From Gavia stellata (lineage: Eukaryota > Chordata > Aves > Gaviiformes > Gaviidae): a stretch of 64,000 bases of DNA. Shown one piece after another: positions 11,601 to 26,600 of the stretch. The translations under genes and the position numbers were made by a program. The stretch spans positions 17,323,553 through 17,387,552 of the forward strand of contig NC_082594.1 of NCBI RefSeq assembly GCF_030936135.1. The letters are read 5' to 3'. The notes beneath the pieces were generated by a model. The model was not told the DNA's origin. It was given only the letters and a program-made list of their open reading frames with translations, and ran no database searches. How positions within the stretch are numbered: position 1 is the stretch's first letter; each line of letters opens with the position of its first letter.

Positions 11601-14600
11601 ATTTTGCAACAAGTGTCAACTTGGTTTAAGTTGTGTGTGGGATGTTGATTTGCCAGTCACTTAAACCCTATAAAGCAGAACATTTTCAGAGACTTAAGAA
11701 ATAATTATAGCCTAATAAAGATTGCTTTGAGCATTTGAAAAAAGTTTAGATGTTAGGTTCAGGAGCTTTCCTGGTGTGCAAGTGAATTTCTTTTCAGTAA
11801 TGCAATTTTTTTAGTTTAGATGGAATTACAAAGGTAAATAAATAAACAGTTCATTCCTGATCTTTCATAGTCAGCCTGCCATCTTTCTTACCTATTGCAT
11901 TACAGTTACTTTGATCTGGACATCTCCAATCTCAATGTAATTCCAGAATCAAATATTTGACAAGCAAAAAAATCATCTTTTTCTCATTAATCTTTTGGTT
12001 TTATGCTAGGTTTGCTTATTAAAAGACACAAAAGGTTAAATTTTCGGCATGAAAACTAATTTGATCTAAAAATACTTCCTGAAATGCTTTTTTAAGAAAG
12101 TAGGCTTATTATGTTCAAACACCTGATTGTTTGAAACTGTTTTTCTCTGAGGCAAAGAAATATAAACAAGAAGGTAACTTATTTTTCTCTTTTTATTCTC
12201 ATTATTTCATCATTGAGGTGAGATAACACAAGAGATGATAGAGATCTTCAAATCAGAGATATGTCACACATGAGTCAGAATATATAAGTCCCACATGAAG
12301 AAGCTAGATACCATACTTCAGTCTAGCTAGTGGAAGAAAGCACTCCCTCTCCAGCCAGTTACAAACTTTGTGCCATTTCTTTTGGTAGTCATAAACTAAA
12401 TTGAGAGTTAGGCACACCTACATCATAGCTAAGTTATTTGGCATGACTTTTACCTAGCAGCCATGTTAAGTTTTTGAACTTTTAATGCTTTTTTAATTGC
12501 TGCATTTCAACTTTTGCAATAAGAATTTCTTGACCTAGAAAGAAATGCCAAAATAGATTGTCCTTTGAAGTGCTTTTGTCCTTAGACACCATAAGGTGCC
12601 TTAACTTTACCTTAAGCAAAGTTTTAATTGTTTCTGGTTTTATTGTTGTATTTCGGTAAATCTCATAGCAGCAATCAGCATCTAATCTTTTACTACAAGA
12701 GATGATTGCCAAATTATTAGGTAAAGGTACAGCTCTAGATATGTAGATGCACTGTTTGGGATGAAGAAATTAACGAAAGATTTAGGTTAAATGTTATTTC
12801 TAATTGATTAAGGAAGTCAGAATTTATAAATATGAAAACAGATCACTTTTAGATGTAAAGTAGTGTTAAAACAGCTAACTAATACCCTTGTTGAACTAAT
12901 GAATCGTAGTGGTAATATGCTTTACACTGAGTAAACAGGGAGGAACTTCTTTGTTCTTGTTCTATTTGAAAATGGGAAGAAACAGCCATCTTAAATATAC
13001 TCTTAAAGAATACATATTATATAGCAGTTTCATTGTTGGGCTTTATTTAGTCACTTTTCTAACACTGTTTTAACTTGGAATTACATCACATTTGTAAAAA
13101 AACACTTGCACATTCTGATAATTGATTAAGCACCGATGCCTGATAAATTGTGAAGGGAAAATTTGATATTGTGCTGAATCTCCTCTTTGAGGGGAAATTG
13201 TTTCTTTCTAAAAAGCCTATCTTAGTCCTTTATGATTGTTTTTTAATAGGAAAACATAAAACCATTTGGATTAAAATAGAAACCGATAGCAAAATGTAGA
13301 ACAGTAAAAATTAACTTGTAGAGAACAGATATGTTTAAAATGAGCAGTAAATTAACAATTTAAGAAAGCAAAAAACTTAAACCAGGAGCTTTTAGTAAAA
13401 ATAAGAGGTGGAACAAAGAGAAACTATTAGAATGCTTGTCTGGTTTTGGGTTGTTGTGGGTTTGGGGTTGTTTTTTTTTCTGAAGTATCCTTCTGCACAC
13501 CGAACTTACAATAATCACAATTTATTCCTTATTTGATCTTTTGGAAAATTAAGTTACACATTCAAAATGAGGGGTTAAAAAGAACTTAATTTTTTTTTTT
13601 TTAACGAAACTAAAATTACTTCTTAGCTCACCCTAATGACAATTAGCTTTGGCTTTCCAAATTAAGAAAGTCTAGCAGAAAGCTGTGACAGGAGGGCCAA
13701 GATTAAGTCATTATTATGTAGGTATTAAGAATTTGCTTTTCAAGGAGTTTCTTGCTAGCACTGCCCATTTCCAATAGCTTCAGCTCTACAGATATATATA
13801 TTTGTTGCAAGAGTTGGAAAATAGAAGCTGTCTTTATTCTGTGTTGTCAAAAGCTTATTTGGATATTGTCTGTGCAAGAACTACAGTTTGAAGCTTTTAT
13901 TAGTTTCAAGGTTGGGAGACAATGTTTTAGAGACAGATTTGCAGATTTTTAGACTGACTTATGAAATAGTAGAAACGTATCCTAAATGTTTAACATCTCC
14001 CCTCAGAAACTGTAAAAAAATAACTTCAGCAGGATTCCCCTGACGTATTTCCTTTCTAAGAGAAATTTTGATTTTTAACAAGGCAAATGTTTTTATATTT
14101 CTTCACTGAAGGTGACAGGTTGCTGCTGTTATGTCAGATTTTCAGGGAAGTTCAGGACCAGGAGACTTTTGCTACTGCTATAATATTTGTTTACTATTTT
14201 CTTGCCTTATATCAGGTTGTAAGTTCTAGGCATTTATCCTGTGTTACGTGCTGAGTTGCATTTTGATAGAAAATCCAATCTTGTAGTGTATTAAAAAATT
14301 GTTACTTGCCTTGTATAGCTTTCTGTCCATCAGAATTGTTGGGTTTTGTAAAAAAACAATTTAATAAAAATATAGCAAACACTTGGAGATAGTATCTACA
14401 AGAGTAGATTTAACTGATACAGGTGAATGGACCATTGAAGTTCATCAGTTTTTAAGTTGTGGGCCATGCTCAGCTATTGCCACATTGCAATACATTTATC
14501 TTCCTCTGGCATCTTTTCTTACATAGCCTGTAGGCTGGATAAAAGGCAGCTCCTGCAGTGGCTGGTCTGGAGCTATGCAGAAGTTGATTGGTGTGTTGAT

Positions 14601-17600
14601 GGGGGGGAAGGATGTCAGGGGGACAACATGCTGAATGACTAGCTGACTGCTGTCTCTTCTCTGTGGGAAGACCAAACAAAACATGCTGGGTTTTAGTTGT
14701 CAAGTGGGCCAAACAGTCTTTTGTTTGCTGGCAAGCCAAACAAATGGCTTTACAAGGGTTTTATTTTTAAAGCATGTTCTTACATTATTATTTTCACTGT
14801 TCTATAGAAGAGATTGATTCCCAAACTTAAAACACTAATGCTTCTTATGTCATCTCGCGGGGTTTTTTGGACTTAATTTTGAAGGGGGAAAAGAGAAGAA
14901 CGGTGTATACACAGAAGTGGGGATGTTTTAAGTGTGAAAATGATAAGGGACATTTTTACTGCATCCGGCTGTGAGATTCATGTTCTGGGACAGGCTTCTG
15001 TGCAGTGTCCTAAATCCTGCCATCACAAGGCACTCTGTCGTTCAGTGGCTTCATTACTGCAGTAGGATATCGTGATGTGGAAGGACATGGTCCCAGAGCG
15101 TGTGTTTCTCAATATTGAGGACCATTTCCACACCAAACACCGAATTCAGAAGAGCGATCTCTCATCGGACTTTTTCAGAGAAACCACTTCAATCTGAATT
15201 AGCTTGTGCTTTCTAAGGTCACAGAGCTTCCTAGGGAGGAAAAAAAAATATTAGTCAAATCAAGGAGGTGTTAGGAAGTGTGAATCATGTAGTCAAATTC
15301 ATGTGGAAGATGAAGATGACTTAGATACTGAGAATTGGCTTTTTTCCCACTCTTTTGTCCAATATAACATTTATATAACAAGTACCAAGATGAACCCAAT
15401 GCACTCCCAGGTTCTGCAGTGGTCCTAATTTCTTAGAGATGGGAATACTCTCCCTATAATCACATTTTTACTGAAGTACCTGCACTTTCTTGCTACTATT
15501 ATATCAATACTTTCATGGTTCAGTAGCAACCATTAGCAATACCATGTGGGTGGTGTTGTTTTGCGGTATATCTGATTCAATGCAAAGATAGAACTGGGTG
15601 TCATTCCCCTTGTGCTGGATCTCACAGCATGCATGCATATATATATATATATACACGCACACACACACATCCCAGTATATATGTGCATATATGTATATAT
15701 ACATATATATGCTTTTTATATACATGTGTATGAATATGTGTGTAGATATATATCTACACACACATGTTGTATATTGTATAGTGTGAGAGTTAATCTGATT
15801 TCTCTTCACTGGAGGTATGAAGTGATCCAGTTTTGACAGTGGGTTGTCGTCCTCATAGCAGTGGGTCTTTGCTTGTCTGTTTTCTGGGAATAGTAGATAG
15901 TATTAAGTGGTAGATTTTCTTCAAAATATTTATTTTTGAGCAAAGTATTAATTGTCAAAGCTTTCAGTCAATATAATCTTTCTGTATGTGTAGAAAGGCC
16001 CTCTAGTACATTATTTCATAAAATGTAATAAAATGTTTGAGAGATCTGGTGGCTTGGTAGTACTACTGTAGTGTAAGGCTATAGATGGTCAGGCACATAT
16101 AAGATACATGGGTGCTATTGCACTAGCAAGGTCTTGAGGTTTTTGTTGTCTTTTTAAAGAGTAACAGAGAAGAAGCTCCATTAAAACATGTTATGTTCCC
16201 AAACGTCTGTTACCCTTAGAGATCTGAGCATCTTTGACTTTTTTTACATTTGTACTTGTGCCTCACAACTCGCAACCATAATGGCTTTGTAAAAGAAAGT
16301 CTGTTTTTATGTTTATTTAGATTTTGGGGGTTTGTGTTTATTTTTAGTGTGGTGCATCGTAACCTCATGAGCATTGAAAGGAAGTAGTTCCTGCTCTTCT
16401 GACAAAATGAAATTATTGTTTCAACTGTTTGATATGTTCTATAATGGAAAACTGATTAAAACAGCATTTTCATGGGGTAATTTACCTTTTTGCTGAAATA
16501 CTGTGGCTACCTAGAGGTCTGCTAGCTGTGTTCATACAACCTCTTGGAAAGAGCTTAAGCAAGTAAAAGGTATAACCATTGACATAGACAAGTTAAGAAA
16601 GAGTTTCTTATTTTATTACTGCTCATTATCTTTTTTTACTATTACTGTGTAGTTTTGAGTAAGTACATTTCATTAAAAGAATCTGGGGTTCCTGAATCAT
16701 CTTGGTGATTAAGACCCTGTATTTTAAATACTTTTATTTTGTCTACTGAGAAGCAAGCTAAAACCATGCACTTGCACCCAGGTGTGATTATGTCAGTAAG
16801 CTCTTCAATGACAAATATGTATTATAGTTGAATGTTTGGCATAGAAAGAACATGTAAAAGTATGCTAGAGTCTGAAGAAAATTTGAAAGGATCTGGCATT
16901 TTTTTGTATTTTCAGAACGAATGACAAAAAAGCACGTGTCTGTTCCAGACCATACACTACCTGTCTGTAAATTGATCAGGTATGACATACCCAGTTAATA
17001 GCTTGTGACTTTTCTGCAGTTATTTTTATCAGAGCCATACCTGTGTCAAAATTGCTATTTCTTCAGTGCAGTTTTGGAGGTAGACCTATCTAATCCATTA
17101 TGATTCTTTACTTTCTTTTGTTTAACATTGACTATGCTTAAATATTCATCACTACTGTTAGACCCAATCACAGGAATGAGATTGAAACATTAGCAGTTTC
17201 TCTAATATTGCAAAGACTTAACAATCCTAACTGCAGAGAAAATATCAAACATTATCAAATTATGTCAGTCTTTTTATGACACTTCCATTTTTACAATCTG
17301 GGAAATGTTGAGTAATTCAAAGGAGGCAACCTCAAATCTTCTGACATTTTAAAGCTAATGCTGCATCTCTGAGGTACGCCAGGATAAAACATATCATAAG
17401 TAGTTAAGTGACGAGGATGGATATTTAACATATGTATCACTGGGAGAATTGTGGGATAACGGCAGGAAGTGGAGCAGTCACAGAATGGAAATCCAATTTC
17501 CAATTCACACTAAAGCTGTGTGAGCTAATAGATCTAAAAAACATGGTTTGTTAATTTTCTGTCTGGTTCTTCTAAGTCATTTATCTAGCTAATTATTTGT

Positions 17601-20600
17601 CCTGTGTTGGCTGTTTCTAAACATCTGTATAAGGGTTAATTGGTATTAATAAACAATTAGGACTTGGGCATCTGTTGCAGAAGAAATGTTTTCTCTGTAT
17701 CAGTTTACTTTGGTTTCCTTTAGAGATAGTAAAACATGATCAAATATTGGTTGTGTCAGGATTGTCAGCCCAAGAGTCAGGACTCAAAACTTATTCATCC
17801 TATACAGTTTGTTACTTTGCCGGATTTATAGCTAGCCTGTGTTTCACATTATTAAGTAGATTGATTTGTTTATGCTTCAGTCGCTCATTTTGCTAGGTAG
17901 TACGTTTCACATTGTCATTGGGCCCATTTACCATCTGAAAGTGAATTGATATGTATTGATTAAATATTAGTTCTTGATCAATGACCTGTTCCTTTCATGC
18001 AGTTCAAGACAGTTAGGAGTCTGTTAGCATTTTTTGGGTTGTTTTTTTTCAGGGGATTAGTTGATCAATGAGCTGGCAGTAGTAGCTTTTAACTTTCAAT
18101 TTCCAGTTTTGGCTGTGAACCACAATATAAGCTAGTTAGCTGTATCTGACCAAAACAATTTGAAGACTGTAAAACTGGTAAAAACTGAGGTGAGGATGGT
18201 CATTTATCTACTCTTCTCACTATTTTTGAGAAGGCATGTCATGGTTTTAATAACTTCAGGTACAACAGGACAGTTACTACCTCTCAAGTTTACATTGTAT
18301 TACTGAAGCTGACTGATTGACTTGATGTTTGTAACAGTGTAAAGAAAATACCAGTATGAAGATTTCTGTATTAGCCCTATGGATAGTAATCTTCACTATT
18401 AATAGCTTCATAATTTACTTGGGTCTTAATTCTGATTGTCTTTTACCTTTCTACAAATGCAGCTTGTTTGGCTTTTTTTATCAGGTAGAAAAATAGGGAG
18501 AAATTACAGTGTTTTTATCTATTATTTCTAACGCATTTTGTCAAATAGGACTAGGGAATATAGAATGTTTTCTTATTCTTCACTCCTACATCTTTTTAAA
18601 ATCATTCTTTTATATCTGGTCTGAGGTTTTTCTGTTTTACAAGGAAAATGCAAAGCAGATTTTTGGCCTAGTCTTTACAAAAACATTAATAAAATACCTA
18701 GTTGTCATTTGCAGTGGAAAAAAATGGCATTATATATTTCAATGTGAATAGTTTGTGCAAAAAAATCCAAAATGCACACACATCTGCACACACATGTATG
18801 TGCACACTTATCTGTATATAGCATGTTTACTTTCCAGGTCTAATATTATACTTTTTTACAGTATCATTCACTATTTCTTCTCCTCACTCTTCCTGAAATT
18901 TCCAGGGTATTGTGTATTTTTAGTTTAATGAAGAAACTTAACTTTTGGTTTAGTTTCTTTTAAAAAAAATGAATAGAAGACAAGTTTTGAGATTGCTCAG
19001 ATTGTATTTTTAAGGATCTAATGTGCTTTAAAGTTTATTAGCAGGGAATAATACTGCAGATAGGTAATAAATTGATTGCTTTCACAGCTGTGTTAATTTT
19101 ACATTTAATTTGTTCTGTGAACTACTCTGGTTTCAGGTCTGCATTATGATGTGATAGGGGTGTGAGGCTTAAGTGTCTGTAGATTAAAGAAAAAACAATG
19201 GAAATATATCTTGGTCTCAAGAATAAAACCTCTAGCTTCTCTTGTGAATATCAAACTAATTTAGACACCAACTGGAGGAACTGGTCAGAGATTTTGTGGA
19301 TGCCTTTCCTCTGTTGGCTACTGTTCCCTAAGAAGCAAGTTAATGAGTCTTTTAGGAAGGAGGCAGAGCTCTCCATATTCTAGGGAAAAAGGACTTTAAA
19401 GTTAGGACATTGAATAGCTAAACCATCCAGTCAATTTTGTTCTAATGGAAATGAACGTATAGGTATGTTAGGCAGTCAGATACTGGGACAAATTATTGTC
19501 AGTTAATTGGATATTATGAAAAGAAGCTATAGTATGTTTTGGTTAAATTTATTAGAGTTTTCTGGTTGACTCTTGCTTTTCAGTAAGATGATCCAATGTA
19601 AAAACAAAAACTGCTTCCAATATTTAGAGTTTGTCATGCTCTGTAACAAAAATTTTTCAAGTGTAGAGTTTACAGTAGACTAGAAAAATACTTTCAGAAT
19701 TTTAGCTAGGATGAACAAATGCAAAAAGAAAGAATGTGCAACGGTTTGTGTAAAGGTGAGAAAAGGAGTGAACTATAAAAACATACACAAATGAAAATAT
19801 GTTCTCAAATGAGAGAGAAGAGACAATATAATTCTGCTCAGTATTAAAAAGAATTAAAATTTGTTTCCCAGTTTCTCTTGAAAAGGAGTTATATAAATTT
19901 TGAACAGTATACTGACTGTAAGTTAGGAAATTAAGTGGCATAGGTGAGTAAGAAGTAGCTATACAAAGCAATGAAAATAGTTTTAAAGTTTACATTGACA
20001 GGAATTACCATGTTCAAAATTTGTAGCTGTTAACTTAGATTTTCATAAGGTTTATAGTGAAGTTATTTGGCTGATGACTGAACAGATAAATGCACTTCTG
20101 AAAAGAAAAAACCTCTTTATTAATAAACATTTTTGTGATTAGGCTTCTAGACTAAGTGAAAATCTTGGTTTTAAGGTATTAGTACAGGCTAATTGTGAAA
20201 AGAGATATTGTTAGATTTTTGACAGAATACTTACAGTAATCGATACCTTCAATTTCAAAGCAAGAAAACTCTCACAGTGGGGCTTATTTTCATTAATCCC
20301 CTCAACCCAGGCAAGTTTCGTTTCATGTTTAATTCAAAAATCTCACCCATACCCTCTCACCCCCTTGTCACATTAATAACTTTCATGCCAGTGGCTCAGT
20401 TTTTCTGTCTGCTGAAACGCACTTTCTCAATTCCCTGTGGCATCTAAATCAGCATTTTTCTCATTTCTTTTTTTGAAACCTTTTATCCAGTGTTTTCATA
20501 GATCTGCTCCTATCACAGCTTTTCTTCTCTTAGAGAAAATCAGCAAACGGTGAGTGGCTGTTCTTTCAAAGAGTTTTAATAGTTGATGGGGATATATATC

Positions 20601-23600
20601 TTTTCCCATTAATCATAAGCCATCTATGGAACAAGCTTCCTGTTTTTCTGTGCTTCCAACTCCACTTATTTTTTCAAATCTCATATGAAAACATGTCTTA
20701 TCTCTCTTATGTATTCCTAAAATCACAAAATTGAATTTATTCCATTTCGGTGATGAACCCCACCTAGTTAGATGCTTGACCGATCAGATAAATACTGTGC
20801 AATTTCCTGATGCTCACCAATTTAAATAAGCAATTTACATACATAAATTTTTTTTCTGAAGTGCACACATTGTGTGTTACAGGAATCTCACTTTGCCACT
20901 GGGATGGACAAGATTACTGTAAGTATATTGGATTTATTGGAATCAGGATCTAAATTCTGATTCTTCAGAAGCTGTAAATGTGACTTACAAGAAGGAATAT
21001 TTGAAATGCAGTTTTGAACATTTCAATTAAATTTTTCCACATAATTGTATCCCCAGCTAATTTTTTGGCTCAAAGTTTAGGTGCTTTTTTGAATAACCCT
21101 GAACGCTGGGAAGGGAGTGCTGGATTATATTAGCAAGGACTCAGTACTGTGTGAACCCAGCTGCGTGACGTCTGCTCTGGAGCTTGTTAGTGTATGGATG
21201 TTTAGAAGCACAAAGAGATCGAATGTGCAGTTTTCTGCAACCTGAATAAGCATATCTTAAAGGAATCCTTTTTTTTTACTGCTGTGAGTTAAATAGTATA
21301 ATTACATAAGTTTCAGTGAGTGTCTAGCCTTATCATTGTTCATTGAAAACGTAAAGACAGAAAGTATTCCTGGAAGTATTTGTATTAGATGGGTGCATTA
21401 CAATAAAAGCATTTGTTCCTTCAGAAAATCTGTTTTTCAAGTTTTTACTGTCAGTTCATTTTTATCATGCTTTTCCAGTTCATAGATCTTTTCTAGAGAA
21501 ATTTCTTATAATTTGCTCTTAGAAGAATACTAAAGTTTGCATGCATTGATTTTAGAGCATTTATGTAACAGCATTCCACCTTCATAAATACATACATGTA
21601 CACTGCAGCCAAATTTCTCTTAGAAAATGGGTATCATCTCATAGAGAAGAAACCGCTGCATAGTGAAGCGCAGATACTGAATTCACGTTTTTAGTTATTT
21701 AACGAAAGTCTGAAGGTAAAGCCAAAACCTGACTATGAGAATGTTTATCACGTTATGTCATTTTTGTGGTGAATACTTGGCAAGTCTTGGAAGATCCTCT
21801 GCAACTTTTAAAAGTACTTTTAAGAATAATTTGATATGTGTGGTTGATAACCCTTAAATACTTCTTTGTCTTGCCTCTATTTTCTATTAGAGTTCCAACT
21901 TGCATTCCAGTTTTGTTTATATTCTGTCACATGGTCTTTGCATTTTCCTTGTAGAAAATATTGTGGCTTCATGAAGATCATTAAAATATTGAGGCACGTT
22001 TTTTCTGTCTTCACTTAAATTTTACGGAGTAGGCTTTGAGATTACCAAAAATGTTTAGCACTTTTCCTAAACTTCTCTGAGAGAAAAATATAGGCAATAA
22101 ACACAGGAGGAAAAATAATCAAGAAGGTCTTAGAATGTTATCATCAGAAATAGAAGCTCAGTTGTTCAGTGAAGGACCCAACTGAAAGGTGATTAACGGG
22201 TACCCTGTCTTGCCCTGTGCCTCAAATGATGAAAAATGAAAAGGAGGCTGAGGGGAGACCTTATCGCACTCTACAACTACCTGAAAGGAGGTTGTAGCGA
22301 GGTGAGTGTCCGTCTCTTCTCCCAGGTAACAAGTGATAGGACAAGAGGAAATGGCCTCAAGTTGCATCAGGGGAGGTTTAGATTGGATATTACGAAAAAC
22401 TTCTTCACCAAAAGGGTTGTCAGACGTTGAAACACGTTGCCCAGGGAGGTGGTTGATTCACCATCCCTGGAGGTATTTAAGAGACTTGTGGATGAGGCTC
22501 GTAGGGACATGGTTTAGTGGTGGACTTGGCAGTGTTAGGTTAATGGTTGGACTCGATGATCTTCAAGGTATTTTCCAACCTAAATGATTCTATTTTCTAT
22601 GATCATATGTAGACTATACCATGTGTAATCCAAAATTGTATCCAAAATAGCTGTTAGCTCTGAAGTATACATACTGGAATAATTTGGCATGAAAGCTCTT
22701 TGGTGTATTTTTAATGAAATTTAATAATTTTGTAAACTAGAACTTGGATTATTAATGAATTGAAATGGTCACAGAAATAAGTTCAAATGTTTGTATAATT
22801 GTTGATAGGTGAGTTTATTTCTGAAACAGCTTGCAAATGGGAGGTAATTTAGAAATGCAAATTTAAAACCAGCTGAATAATTGGTATATGTGATTTGTTT
22901 CCATTCTTTCAAAGGAAGATTTTAAATTGTGGTGAGTATGCTTGAGGCTTTTTTGCTCAAAGTAAAAGCAAAAAAGGCAGCATCTAAAAGAAAACTTTGT
23001 ACTGCTTCTAGTTTTGTCCCCTCTTCATCCCCCAGGTTATGAGAGACATGGGAACATTGAGGAGGGTTTAGTGAAGGGCCACCAAGGTGATTAGAGGGTT
23101 GGGGAACTTAATCTATGTAGAAATGTTGATAGAGCTGAGTTTGTTTGAGCCTGAAGAGGGGAGAGTTCTGAGGAGGGGAATCTAATCACAGTTTATCTGA
23201 AAGATAGCTGTAGAGAAGATGTAGGTAGCTGTCTTCATGAAGGTGCGCAGGAACAGGGCAAAAGGCAACAGGCTCAGGTTGCTTCAAGGGAAATTATGTC
23301 TGGATTAAAAAAACCCAACAATTCTTTACCATAAGAACAGTAAAACACTGGAATAAGTTGCCCAGAGAAGGGGTGAAAGACTCTGCTTGACAGGGCCATG
23401 GGTAACCTAACATAAGGCTCTATTTTCAACTGAAGATTGGACCAGATGGTCTCCAGAAGTCCTTTCCAGCCTAAATCTTTCCATGATTCTGTGAATCTAT
23501 CTTTCTCTGATACTCAAGCAAATATAGAGAAATGGACTAGGCAGGCTGTGGTACTGATAGTAATTTGTGGAGAATAATAGTCCCAGCTCCTCTAATGTGA

Positions 23601-26600
23601 TCCATTCCTCAAAGCGAAGCAACTGTGTGGTACTAAGAAGGAAACAGGAGGGGAGGGCAGTTCAGGAGAAAGCGGTGCCTGAGCTTTTCAGAGGAGGGAC
23701 ATGACAGACAGCTGGAGTGGAGGGGAAAGTACTGTGTAAATTTAAACATAAGTGTCAAAGAGTAGCTGAACAGTTGCGGAAACCTAGGACAAAAAAGGGG
23801 TAAGAAAGGAGTGAAAAGGTGGTAGCATATGGGTTTGCTATACACTTGGTATACTAAACAGTTTAAGTATTGAGTGTATTCACCTTGCATGATAAGCTTT
23901 GGATGGCAGAAGCACTGACAATGCAGAAGGCATTATATGCCTCTAGGTGCTGAAGATAGTGTAGTGTGGATAGTCTTGGATAGTCTTCTCTGATAGTGTG
24001 AATAGCCCTGGGTTATCGAAAGCAAGAGAACTCTCTGAAAGTAATGGAGGAGGAAGGGTATACCAAGACATTCTTGAATGTTTTGTAGTTTGAATCACCT
24101 GAAGAGGCTGGTGCCTCACCACTGCTGTCTCAAATACATGAGAGAAGAGAATGAAAAAAATCAGTGGATTGTTTGGAGCAGGTGTTAACAGTTATTTGAT
24201 CATAAAATGGGCCATATAAACTCGGAGATGAAAGACAGTAACCTTTGTCCAAGTTGAACAAATTTCTTTGTTATTTTTCATTGTTTCAGGGAGTTTGGAT
24301 TGTCTACGTAGACGGATATTTCATTTGCCTTGGTAATCCATTAAAAAGTACTTGACATTGTGGTTGCTTTTCTTTTTCAGTATCATCATTTTCTCCAGAG
24401 AGGAAAGTTAGTTCTGTCCTTAGATTGTTCTGGATTATTCCATTATCTGACTACTGCAACTGTCAACAAAATTTCTGTGTTAAGATGTTTTCTTCACTTT
24501 AGTCTGTAAATGAAATTGAGGGCATCTCTGAAATGTCACTGCCATGTCTTGTGTGATGTGTACAGTATGTCAGATTACACTTTGCAATATGATCTGGGAA
24601 TTGTCAGAAAACCTGAATGTGTGCTTTAGTGTGACATTAGTTCGTTCAGATCGATTATTCCTGCTGCCAGTACCTGTTTTTATGTAATGCTTAGGTATCT
24701 GTAGAAGACAACCACTTTGTAGAGAAGGGTTAATACCTTATCTCTGGTTTAAGATGGGGAACATTAGTGTAGAGAACAGAAGTTCCTTGCCCATCATCAC
24801 TCATGGAATCAGTGGCAGAGCGAGGATTAGAATCTGCATCTTTGTTAACCAATTATTTAGTGATGGGTTCTTAAAAGTAGTGTGGTATTGGGAGGAGAGA
24901 CTATGTTTTGGATTAAATATGGCTAATATTTTATTTTTAATATGAACATTGCATAACCTATGAAAAAATTTTGTCTCAATACGTGGAATTGTCTCTATCC
25001 AGATTTTTATTATCCCTGCTAAAGAAAATAGATTGCTTTCTGCCATTGTCTGTTAGCCAGCTGTAAGCCCTATTGGACAGATTGCATGGTATGCTGATTA
25101 ATTATATAGGCCGTGGGTGATTAGCCAAGTGTGTAATGAGGTCCATAGCTTCCAATTATAGAAATGCCATTGATCAATATAACCACACAGCCTGTAGTGT
25201 CTTCTGCAAAATAAATTCAGACTAGTGGAGAAATGTGGTGTAGCCCCTGAAGAGCTGCTGCAGCACTACACAGCTATGCTTATTTTCAGAGGAGGTTTAT
25301 ATTTAATCTGAGGATTTGAAGGTTTGGCGGGGGTTTTTTCCTTGATATCTTTCTTACTGTCATTATGGGCATCTCCCTAACCCCATTTTTCTTGCAGAAT
25401 AAATCCAAAAGACTTAATAGCCATGTGATAAATTTGGGAGATTGTGTTTCTACATGTGTTTAAAAAAAGTATTTCTTTTGTATCCCAGCATCCAAGGGCA
25501 GGAGGCAGAATAGCTTGATGAATTCTTACAAACAGCACGCTGTTTTATAAAGTGTTACTAGATCAAGCTGTCAAATGTCAAAGAATGTATATGCTACTTT
25601 TGTAGCTGAATATAAATTTTTTTTTAATATAAAATCAGCACTGGTTAAATACTTTCCTTTTTAGAGAATGCTGAAAATACGTTAATACGTTTATGAATTT
25701 CATTTCACATTTTTAATGCAGTAATTCGGCTATAGAAATGGGGTTTTTCATGTTGTGTCCTGAACTGTCATCAGAATCACTGCTTTCAGGCTGTATAAAT
25801 TCAGATTGTAGAGCAGAGTTGGTTCACGATTTTTTTCTTATGAGTGAGTTTTTTATAGAGCAATAACATGAGGTAATTCATTTGCTTATTATTACTACTC
25901 TATTAAAATTTCTGTAAATATATCTTTCTAATTTATAGGTAATAGCTCAATTCCAAATTTCTTTCGCATCATGAAGCGACAGTTTACTGAAACAGAGTGG
26001 GGTGTAATCAAGTCTATGAGTAATGAATGGATGCAGCTGGATATGTTTCATCGGCACTGGGTAATATTTTTTTTCTATTTAAAGACTGCAATGCTATAAC
26101 CTGCACATTCTCTTTTGATATATTTTGTTATTATTTTCATTATGGTAAAATTGTATACTTTTTATAGTTACATGTTCATGTGCAGATAACATTTTAATGG
26201 GTTTTATATTTTAGTGATTTTTTTTAATGTCTGAATAACTTTGAGAACCATAGTACAGCTGACATTTCTGGATTTATGACTAGTTTTAAAACATACCCAG
26301 AACAAGGTAAAGGGTTCATACCTGTATGTGCCACTTGATAATTCCAGTTGCATGTTCATTAGAATGCAGCAAGTTAGGCTAGGTATTAACAATGCTGATA
26401 ACTTTTTCTCTTGATAATTGCATCAGTCTACCCTCACATTTAGAGTAGTACAAGTCTTAAATGTTTATAGACCAGTTTGAAAACAGCCAGTATGAATGAA
26501 ATACATTTGTTCTGTGTTTTAGGCCTTAAAGGAAAGCTTCTTAAAGGCTGTTGGAGTCGGAATTGGCTTTAACTTGCAAAGAATTGAATTTAATGTGTCC

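Larger units (their letters stand above)
6953..25938 (+). other. AASDHPPT: AASDHPPT intron 2 (19 kb)
   Basis: A very large AT-rich intron separating the CoA/metal-binding exon 2 from exon 3. It holds the repeat-like block near 8.0-8.46 kb, TA/CA microsatellites near 15.6-15.8 kb, two sense CR1 3' fragments (22.2-22.6 and 23.0-23.5 kb) and a MIR-like relic at 24.7-24.9 kb. The rest (roughly 8.5-15.6 and 15.8-22.2 kb) contains only short chance open frames, homopolymer runs and no recognisable element. Confidence 0.88.

Noticed and set aside
15513..15836. Overlapping open frames rich in Ile/Tyr/His/Thr
   Set aside because: Translations of the TA/CA microsatellite.
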